A stretch of 7,036 nt of DNA from Bifidobacterium breve (GTDB lineage Bacteria > Actinomycetota > Acidimicrobiia > Acidimicrobiales > Ilumatobacteraceae), in the NCBI GenBank assembly GCA_943325435.2, contig CALPPK020000058.1, positions 1 through 7,036 on the forward strand, written 5' to 3'. Positions 1 to 5,291 of this stretch are shown here, one piece after another. Under the pieces are notes generated by a model, which saw only the letters and a list, made by a program, of their open reading frames with translations, was not told the origin of the DNA and ran no database searches. The translations under genes and the position numbers were made by a program. How positions within the stretch are numbered: the first letter of the stretch is position 1; every line of letters starts with the position of its first letter.

Positions 1-385
1 ACTGCATGTTGGGGTCCTCGGGATAGAACGACCGGACGGCCCTCCACTGACCGTCCCTGTCTGGTACATCTACGAGCCAGGTGGTGAACTGTGGTTCCTC
101 ACATCCCTCGACTCGGTAAAGGGCCGCCTTCTGCAGCAATCAATGCGGTTCAGTCTGTGCGCACAGACTGAGTCACTCCCCTACAAGTACGTGTCAATCG
201 AGGGAACCGCCACCATTTCCACTGCCGATAAAGAACTACACAGTCGACCCATGGCGCACCGCTATCTGGGCGTCAAGGGCGGAGACAGCTACGTCGAGAG
301 CGAAGCCGGCGACGAAGATGGCGAGTCGGTGCGAGTTTCGACAACACCTGAGCGTTGGTTTACCGTCGACTATTCAAAGACCTAG
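1..385 (+). CDS. PPOX / split-barrel flavin-binding family protein, C-terminal part (5' end outside window)
   Basis: The frame is open from base 2, giving 127 visible residues before TAG at 383-385. The visible protein starts in a strand reading VGVLGIERPDGPPLTVPVWY, followed by a GGELWFLTS strand, an FSLCAQTE strand, a YKYVSIEGTA strand and the C-terminal PERWFTVDY. This order is typical of the pyridoxamine 5'-phosphate oxidase-like split beta-barrel superfamily, whose small actinobacterial members (about 130-150 aa) bind FMN or F420. Roughly 15-25 N-terminal residues are therefore missing. An ATG at 143 lies mid-barrel and is not a credible start. The family assignment is good, but the cofactor (FMN or F420) and substrate cannot be read from this fragment. 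It converges on the neighbouring minus-strand gene, and the two stop codons overlap in one CTAG. Base composition is GC-richer than most of the operon (38 of the first 60 bases). Confidence 0.75.
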   Translation, partial: LHVGVLGIERPDGPPLTVPVWYIYEPGGELWFLTSLDSVKGRLLQQSMRFSLCAQTESLPYKYVSIEGTATISTADKELHSRPMAHRYLGVKGGDSYVESEAGDEDGESVRVSTTPERWFTVDYSKT

Positions 386-411
386 GCGAGGACAGCCCGC
401 GCCACTAGGTC
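379..411 (-). terminator. Hairpin spanning the stop codons of both convergent genes, possible terminator
   Basis: GACCTAG (379-385) is exactly the reverse complement of CTAGGTC (405-411). The best fold pairs 379-384 with 406-411 and GGCG (385-388) with CGCC (400-403), leaving a two-base bulge (404-405) and an 11-nt loop. Read on the minus strand it follows the end of the operon and is trailed by TTTGAATA, a weak U-tract. On the plus strand no T-run follows. Convergent genes with no spacer have to terminate inside coding sequence, which fits this placement. Without a strong U-run, intrinsic termination is only plausible. It could also slow RNA polymerase or protect the 3' end. Confidence 0.5.
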
Positions 412-1116
412 GGTGCCGAATGCGGTGAGGATCGCTAGATAAAGCAAGCCCGTGGCCGCCATGACAGCGGAATAACTGCGCTCTTTCAGAGCTGCCCGAG
501 TGACTTCAATAAGCACCGCAGTCGTAACGGCACAGGCCACCCAGAACCATCCGAGGGTGCCATTCCAGCCGTCGTCAACAGCGCCAGTAAGAACGCTGAT
601 CATGCCTGTTGGAATCAGCATGACTGCAATTTCGATTGGCAGAATCCAACGAAGAGCATCAACCAATTCGTTCAAGATAGATCGCGGCATTCCGGGCTGT
701 ACCAAGTACCAATGGCCAAGCAACATGGCATCGCTGATTGCGCCAAGAAACACAGTTCCCACTGCAACTCGTAGAAGGTTTGTACTGATGTTGCCAACAC
801 CATCCGTTGCATGCACAGCAGCTGCAATGAGACCAATCACGCCAATCGCTGGGCCGAGTAAATCCAACTTCACATTTGTACGGCGAACAGTTGCAATGGC
901 AACTACTGCAACACCGATTGCTGCAATGTCTCGTACCGGAACAAAATCAGTAGCAATGCCGGCTGCTGCAGCACCCGCAGCAAGTACACAAAAGGTTCCT
1001 CGCAATAACCATCCGTACCCAGCACTGATCTCATGTTTACGAGTGGTGAACCACAGGAACAAAAGCCCGCCAGTTGCCCATTGAAGAAGGACAGTTGCTA
1101 CATCAAGTTCGATCAT
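382..1116 (-). CDS. Polytopic integral membrane protein of unknown function
   Basis: This 244-residue protein is not recognised. It is dominated by hydrophobic stretches at about residues 6-23, 37-56, 64-78, 86-104, 113-136, 157-179, 187-208 and 216-241, suggesting about eight membrane helices with short loops. No cleavable signal peptide is evident. The most distinctive motif is GHWYLVQPGMP (134-144), at the end of a helix; residues such as His135 and Trp136 could bind a ligand or metal, but that is a guess. It is the last gene of the operon. Its ATG lies 13 nt after the peptidase stop, with GAGA (1127-1124) eight to nine bases upstream as a weak ribosome site. The stop overlaps that of the convergent plus-strand gene. 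Alanine codons are mostly GCA, but the last nine codons are GC-rich, probably because they also encode the hairpin. Function could be transport, lipid or cofactor related. Confidence 0.7.
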   Translation of the reverse strand: MIELDVATVLLQWATGGLLFLWFTTRKHEISAGYGWLLRGTFCVLAAGAAAAGIATDFVPVRDIAAIGVAVVAIATVRRTNVKLDLLGPAIGVIGLIAAAVHATDGVGNISTNLLRVAVGTVFLGAISDAMLLGHWYLVQPGMPRSILNELVDALRWILPIEIAVMLIPTGMISVLTGAVDDGWNGTLGWFWVACAVTTAVLIEVTRAALKERSYSAVMAATGLLYLAILTAFGTDLVARAVLA

Positions 1117-1130
1117 GGGGGTTTCTCGGT
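1117..1130 (-). promoter_or_regulatory. Ribosome-binding site and leader of the membrane-protein gene
   Basis: On the minus strand the upstream peptidase stop TAA is followed directly by CCGAGAAACCCCC and the ATG. GAGA is the only Shine-Dalgarno-like element, eight bases or so from the start. The leader closely resembles that of lpd (GGAGATAACCCCC before its ATG). The site is weak, so translation may depend partly on ribosomes finishing the peptidase gene. Confidence 0.45.
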
Positions 1131-2245
1131 TAACGGTCTAGTACGACTAAATGATGATTGGCATGGTTGACAGGTTGAGGACCAGAAGCCGTAGCCACCA
1201 CAATGTCTTCAAGCCTCATTCCCCATTTGCCAGGAATGTAAATCCCTGGTTCAACGCTGTACGCGTGACCCACGGCAATAGGGGTGTCATTTCCGGCCAC
1301 CATGTAGGGGTCTTCGTGCGCTTCCATACCAATGCCATGGCCTGTGCGGTGTACGAACCATTCACCAAACCCGGCCGCATCAATAACGCCACGTGATGCA
1401 GCATCAACGCCGGCACATGATGAACCGATGAGACCGGCAGCAACACCTGCTGCTTGTGATTCGAACAATACGTTGTATGCCTCTGCGATGTCAGATGGTG
1501 GCTCACCGATATGAACACACCGCGTGATGTCACTGCAGTAATCATTCATCGTGCCGCCAAAGTCGCACAACACAATTTCACCGTGCTTAATTACGCGATC
1601 GCCGGCATGGTGATGTGGGCTCGCAGCATTTTCACCAGCAGCAACGATTGCAAAGTTCACCACTTGGTGCCCCTCAGCAAGAAGACGGACCGAAATGTCT
1701 GCAGACACTTGGGCTTCGGTACGACCAACCAGTGGAATATCGCCCGCATGTAATTGCGCTGCAACCCTGTCAGCCGCAGCACCAGCAGCCACTAACGCAG
1801 CTATCTCGGCAGCATCTTTGCGTGACCGCAACGCTTCCATCACTACAACAGAACGTACATATTTTGCGTCAGGCCGAAACTTCAACAAATCGACAAGGAA
1901 ACGCGACCACATCTGGTCACCTACAGCAATGGTGCGAGCCGTGCCGAGCAACTTGTGCGCCAACGCAACAGGGTCATCAGTTTCATTCCATGTAGCAAGT
2001 GAAAAGACGCTTGGCATTTCTGTGACTCGCGGAGCTTCTAACCGAGGAATAATCAGAGAAGCATCGCCTTCACGTGGCACCACCAACATGGTGAGTCGTT
2101 CAAGCGGCATAGCCAGATAGCCCGTGAGATACGGCATGTCATGACCGAGCGACAAAATCAGTGCGTCAACACCAGTGCGTGTCATCTCAGCACGTGCCCT
2201 ATCGAGGCGACTGCGGAATGTTGATTCAGAAACTGTGGAACTCAT
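1130..2245 (-). CDS. M24-family metallopeptidase (Xaa-Pro aminopeptidase / dipeptidase type)
   Basis: This is a 371-residue cytosolic protein with the two-domain creatinase/prolidase layout. The N-terminal domain (about 1-140) carries the DALIL..G.DMPYLTGY signature (27-43). The C-terminal pita-bread domain (about 145-371) has all five expected metal ligands: Asp228 (CDFGG), Asp239 (SDITR), His303 (HRTGHGIG), Glu332 (VEPGIYI) and Glu346 (RLEDIV). Supporting histidines are present at 211-213 and 310. It is therefore likely an active binuclear metal enzyme, probably cleaving the bond before proline in peptides. Some relatives act on creatine or other small amides, so the substrate is uncertain. 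Length is normal. The ATG overlaps the LipB-LipA stop as ATGA. Bases upstream contain no clear Shine-Dalgarno, so translation is probably coupled by termination-reinitiation. No link between M24 peptidases and lipoylation is established; the operon position suggests co-expression, not a shared pathway. Confidence 0.9.
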   Translation of the reverse strand: MSSTVSESTFRSRLDRARAEMTRTGVDALILSLGHDMPYLTGYLAMPLERLTMLVVPREGDASLIIPRLEAPRVTEMPSVFSLATWNETDDPVALAHKLLGTARTIAVGDQMWSRFLVDLLKFRPDAKYVRSVVVMEALRSRKDAAEIAALVAAGAAADRVAAQLHAGDIPLVGRTEAQVSADISVRLLAEGHQVVNFAIVAAGENAASPHHHAGDRVIKHGEIVLCDFGGTMNDYCSDITRCVHIGEPPSDIAEAYNVLFESQAAGVAAGLIGSSCAGVDAASRGVIDAAGFGEWFVHRTGHGIGMEAHEDPYMVAGNDTPIAVGHAYSVEPGIYIPGKWGMRLEDIVVATASGPQPVNHANHHLVVLDR

Positions 2246-3915
2246 CGGGAACCAATCTTGACAGGTACGGCGTGCGCAGCAGACTCTTTTGCGTGATAAC
2301 TAGAACGCGTTAATGGGCTTGACTCCACATGCCCAATACCGAGCGACTCCCCCACGCGCTTGTATGAATCAAACACAGCAGGTTCTACCCAGCGAGAAAC
2401 AGGCAAATGATGCGAGGTAGGGCGAAGGTATTGGCCAATTGTCACAATGTCGACACCGATTGCAGCAAGGTCGGCAAGAACTCCAAACACTTCATCATCG
2501 GTCTCGCCCATTCCCACGATTAATCCAGACTTCACGGTAAGCCCGTGTGCTTTTGCACGTGCCAAAACCGACAAACTACGTGCGTACCCAGCTGATGGCC
2601 GAACTGCACGTTGTAAACGCGGCACTGTTTCCACGTTGTGATTCAGAACATCTGGTGCGGCATCCAAAATGATGTCAAGCGACGCTGTTCCTCGTGCATC
2701 AGAGATAAGTGTTTCAACTTGAATTGAAGAATCAAGATCTTTGATTGCTGCAACACACTGTGCAATATGCCCCATGCCTTCGTCGGCCAAATCATCACGT
2801 GCAACCATGGTCAGAACCACATACGACAACTTCATCTCAGCAACTGCTGCTGCAATTCGAGCAGGCTCATCGGCATCTGGCGGCTGCGGCTTGCTGGTGT
2901 CAATGAGGCAAAACCCACATGCTCGTGTGCAGCGCTCACCAAGCACCATGAATGTTGCGGTTCCATCGCTCCAGCATTCAGACAAGTTGGGGCAACCAGC
3001 TTCTTCGCACACTGTCACCAACGAATGGTCACGCAGAGTCTTTTTGACATCCATAACTTCAGGGCCGAGTGAAACTCGTGGTCGAATCCAATCAGGTTTA
3101 CGTTCCGACAACTCAATGGCATCTTCTACGCCCGCGCGAGCAAGCCTGCTCAACATACGCACTGGTGTTCCGGGGCCTTCGCCTCGCGAGAATGCCGACA
3201 GGTCATCTGGTGTGTGCTTCCACGCAATGTCTTGGCGTTCTGCAACGGCACCGCCCCATGCTTTAGCTGCATGTGTACTGACCACATCAACCATTTGCTT
3301 CATGGTGATGTCGATTCCTTCAGCAGCAACCGAAGTGACGGGGTGCTCAGCAATGCCACAAGGAACAATGTTGGTTGTCATGTACTCAAGATCAGTATGA
3401 ACGTTGATGGCAAACCCGTGCATTGTGCGACCACGGCCGACACGAACTCCTATGGCACAAATCTTGCGGGGCATTGCTGAATCAACATCAAGCCAGACAC
3501 CGGGATAACCATCAAATCGGGCCGCATTGGTAAGCCCAATTTCATGCAATGCATCAATAACAACTTGCTCAACTGCATGTACATACGCCGGAGAATCTGG
3601 CGGGGTGTCATTGCCGTTCTTTCCCTGCAATGTCAGTAACGGATAACCGACCAATTGTCCTGGTCCGTGATACGTAATGTCCCCCCCGCGCTTCACTGCA
3701 ACGAAATCTGCACCAACTGCAGCAGGGTCGCAGCGCAGGTTCTTCTCAAGATCAGCAGATGGGCCGTAGGTGAAAACGTGAGGATGCTCTAGTAATAACA
3801 ATCGATTATCTGTTCCGTGACGGAACATTGAATCTTGAATTGCTAGCGCGTCGGTGTACGGAACAGACCCAAGCCACCGAACATGTAACGGCGAAGTGCT
3901 GTTAGTCATTGGCAC
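2242..3915 (-). CDS. lipB-lipA: LipB-LipA fusion: octanoyltransferase plus lipoyl synthase
   Basis: A single 557-residue frame contains two complete enzymes. Residues about 8-230 are LipB, which transfers octanoate from acyl carrier protein to lipoyl-domain lysines. They carry LLEHPHVFTYG (41-51), RGGDITYHGPGQ (76-87) and the expected catalytic pair Lys151 (RKICAIG) and Cys186 (IVPCGI). Residues about 254-557 are LipA, the radical-SAM enzyme that inserts sulfur at C6 and C8. It has the auxiliary-cluster cysteines 303, 308 and 314 (CEEAGCPNLSEC), the radical-SAM cysteines 329, 333 and 336 (CTRACGFC), NHNVETVPR (425-433), and C-terminal RSSY (537-540), which supplies the serine cluster ligand. 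The joint at about 231-253 is short and polar. I chose the GTG start at 3915 because GGAA lies six bases upstream; ATG at 3909 is the alternative (two residues shorter). It sits 19 nt after the E2 gene, whose product is a natural substrate. LipA residues 378-381 read DEGM instead of the common DGGA. Confidence 0.95.
   Translation of the reverse strand: MPMTNSTSPLHVRWLGSVPYTDALAIQDSMFRHGTDNRLLLLEHPHVFTYGPSADLEKNLRCDPAAVGADFVAVKRGGDITYHGPGQLVGYPLLTLQGKNGNDTPPDSPAYVHAVEQVVIDALHEIGLTNAARFDGYPGVWLDVDSAMPRKICAIGVRVGRGRTMHGFAINVHTDLEYMTTNIVPCGIAEHPVTSVAAEGIDITMKQMVDVVSTHAAKAWGGAVAERQDIAWKHTPDDLSAFSRGEGPGTPVRMLSRLARAGVEDAIELSERKPDWIRPRVSLGPEVMDVKKTLRDHSLVTVCEEAGCPNLSECWSDGTATFMVLGERCTRACGFCLIDTSKPQPPDADEPARIAAAVAEMKLSYVVLTMVARDDLADEGMGHIAQCVAAIKDLDSSIQVETLISDARGTASLDIILDAAPDVLNHNVETVPRLQRAVRPSAGYARSLSVLARAKAHGLTVKSGLIVGMGETDDEVFGVLADLAAIGVDIVTIGQYLRPTSHHLPVSRWVEPAVFDSYKRVGESLGIGHVESSPLTRSSYHAKESAAHAVPVKIGSR
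3681..3687 (-). repeat. Seven-G homopolymer in the LipB active-site motif
   Basis: The plus strand shows seven consecutive C residues, so the sense strand reads CGC GGG GGG GAC for Arg76-Gly77-Gly78-Asp79, the core of the LipB signature. A one-base slip here would truncate both LipB and the fused LipA. Whether it is variable cannot be judged from one sequence. Confidence 0.9.
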
Positions 3916-3921
3916 ACCGCG

Positions 3922-3925
3922 TTCC
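3922..3925 (-). promoter_or_regulatory. Ribosome-binding site deciding the lipB-lipA start
   Basis: GGAA on the minus strand lies six bases before GTG (3915-3913) but twelve before the in-frame ATG at 3909-3907. Spacing favours the GTG start. The match to the anti-Shine-Dalgarno sequence is short, so the choice is moderate only. Confidence 0.4.
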
Positions 3926-3934
3926 GATTGGTCT

Positions 3935-5272
3935 TTAGACCTCGGACGACCAGTCGCGAGTTTCCAAAATCAGTTTGACGCGTGACAAGAAGCCGGCTGC
4001 ATATGCACCATCGAATGCACGATGATCCCATGCCATTGCCAAGTTGCCCACAGGGTGAATAGCAATACTTTCGCTGAACCCAGGAACTTCGATAACTACT
4101 GGCTTCTTTGAAATTGCATCAGTCGACAAAATTGCAACTTGCGGCTGATTGATAACCGGCATGGTCAAAACAGAACCTGCAGAACCATTATTAGAAATGG
4201 TGAATGTGCCACCCGAGATTTCATCTGGAGACAAGTGACGACTGCGTGTACGTGTGGCAAGGTCATTGATCTCGCGTGACAACGCACGAAGTCGCTTACC
4301 TTCTGCATCACGTACTACAGGAACCAGAAGCCCCTGGTAATCAAGGTCAACTGCGATACCAAGATCGACATAACGATGAACAATGAGTTCATTGTCGCCA
4401 AGAGACGAGTTCATGTGTGGGAAGTCTGCCAATGCATCAACAACTGCACGCGCAATGAACGGCAAGTAGGTAAGGCTGAAGCCTTCTTGTGCTTTGAACT
4501 CTTCTTTGACACGAAGTCGAGTGACATCAACATTTGCATAGTCAACTTCGACAACGCTGAGAACGTGAGGACTAATTGCCTTGCTTGCCACCATGTGTGC
4601 GCCTGTTGCCTGACGAATCTTCGACAACGCGACAACTTCGTCACGAGCACCAGCAACTGCCTTCGGTGCAGCAGCACGCTGTGGTGCACTTGCTAAAGGA
4701 GCTGCAGCGGCTGTGTTGCCACCGCGCGAAATTGCTGCCAGAACATCGTCACGCGTAATGCGGCCACCAGGACCAGTGCCTGTAATTGACGCAGCATTGA
4801 GATTGTTTTCCGCAATGAGCTTGCGCACCACCGGCGACAACACCGCCGAAGTACTTGAACCGTCGGACGATGTCGGCGCCGAAGCGACGGTCGCGGACGC
4901 CGGAGTTGATTCGGAGACGTTCGAACTTGTGAGAGTCGACGGAGCGGCTGCCGGGGTTGAAGCGACAGGCGCGGGGGCGGGAGCAGCCGTGACGACAGCC
5001 GCCGAAGCGGCAGGAGCTGCGGCGACAGGAGCGGCAGATGCGTCGCCGACGACGGCAATGACGGTGCCGACAGGAACGGTGTCCCCTTCGGCTACACGAA
5101 TCTCTGTGAGAACACCAGAAATTGGCGATGGAACTTCGGTATCAACTTTGTCTGTAGAAACTTCGAAAAGTGGTTCGTCGAGTGCGACAGTGTCGCCGAC
5201 TTTCTTAAACCATTTCGTAATGGTTCCTTCGGTAACTGTTTCGCCAAGTTGAGGAAGTGTGATCTCTGCCAT
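3935..5272 (-). CDS. sucB: Dihydrolipoamide acyltransferase, E2 component of a 2-oxo acid dehydrogenase complex
   Basis: The 445-residue protein has the standard E2 order. A lipoyl domain covers residues 1-77, with the lipoylated lysine expected at Lys42 (STDKVDTEVP). An Ala/Pro/Ser/Thr-rich flexible linker follows at about 78-143. A peripheral subunit-binding domain spans about 144-181 (SPVVRKLIAENN...GGRITRDDVL) and docks E1 or E3. A second short linker leads to the catalytic core at about 212-445. The active site DHRAFDG (416-422) supplies His417 and Asp421, and VINQPQVAIL (373-382) is the other core signature. The substrate (2-oxoglutarate, pyruvate or branched chain) is not certain from motifs, so the symbol is provisional. 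There is one lipoyl domain, whereas several actinobacterial E2s (such as mycobacterial DlaT) have two. It lies 19 nt after lpd and 19 nt before lipB-lipA, so it is co-transcribed with its own modifying enzymes. The linker is much GC-richer than the rest of the gene. Confidence 0.93.
   Translation of the reverse strand: MAEITLPQLGETVTEGTITKWFKKVGDTVALDEPLFEVSTDKVDTEVPSPISGVLTEIRVAEGDTVPVGTVIAVVGDASAAPVAAAPAASAAVVTAAPAPAPVASTPAAAPSTLTSSNVSESTPASATVASAPTSSDGSSTSAVLSPVVRKLIAENNLNAASITGTGPGGRITRDDVLAAISRGGNTAAAAPLASAPQRAAAPKAVAGARDEVVALSKIRQATGAHMVASKAISPHVLSVVEVDYANVDVTRLRVKEEFKAQEGFSLTYLPFIARAVVDALADFPHMNSSLGDNELIVHRYVDLGIAVDLDYQGLLVPVVRDAEGKRLRALSREINDLATRTRSRHLSPDEISGGTFTISNNGSAGSVLTMPVINQPQVAILSTDAISKKPVVIEVPGFSESIAIHPVGNLAMAWDHRAFDGAYAAGFLSRVKLILETRDWSSEV
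4850..5065 (-). other. GC-rich, codon-shifted segment encoding the E2 linker
   Basis: Bases 4921-4980 contain 42 G+C of 60 and 4981-5040 contain 43 of 60, against 27 of 60 at 4141-4200 in the same gene. Alanine codons here are a mix of GCC, GCG, GCT and GCA, whereas elsewhere in the gene GCA dominates. The segment matches the low-complexity Ala/Pro/Ser/Thr linker between the lipoyl and subunit-binding domains. Edges are approximate. Confidence 0.75.
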
Positions 5273-5274
5273 TT

Positions 5275-5286
5275 TGTGTGTGTCCT
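5275..5286 (-). promoter_or_regulatory. Ribosome-binding site of the E2 gene with an AC-repeat spacer
   Basis: On the minus strand AGGA (5286-5283) precedes the ATG at 5272 by ten bases. Most of the spacer is a dinucleotide run, ACACACACA (5283-5275). The spacing is slightly long but usable. Gain or loss of one AC unit would shift it by two bases. Confidence 0.5.
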
Positions 5287-5291
5287 GATTG

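Noticed and set aside
143..385. Stand-alone 80-residue gene starting at ATG 143
   Set aside because: The frame stays open to the window start and the upstream residues continue the PPOX-like barrel, so this ATG is internal.
500..1084. 194-residue open frame on the plus strand
   Set aside because: It is antisense to the membrane-protein gene, has no recognisable protein features, and its Ala/Thr/Ser-rich composition mirrors the codons opposite.
2741..3400. 219-residue open frame on the plus strand inside lipB-lipA
   Set aside because: It is antisense to two strongly conserved enzyme domains. GCA-rich sense codons leave few stops on the opposite strand, so long shadow frames are expected.
4713..5252. 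179-residue open frame on the plus strand over the E2 linker
   Set aside because: It is low-complexity Ala/Thr/Val-rich sequence that reflects the GC-rich linker on the other strand, not an independent gene.
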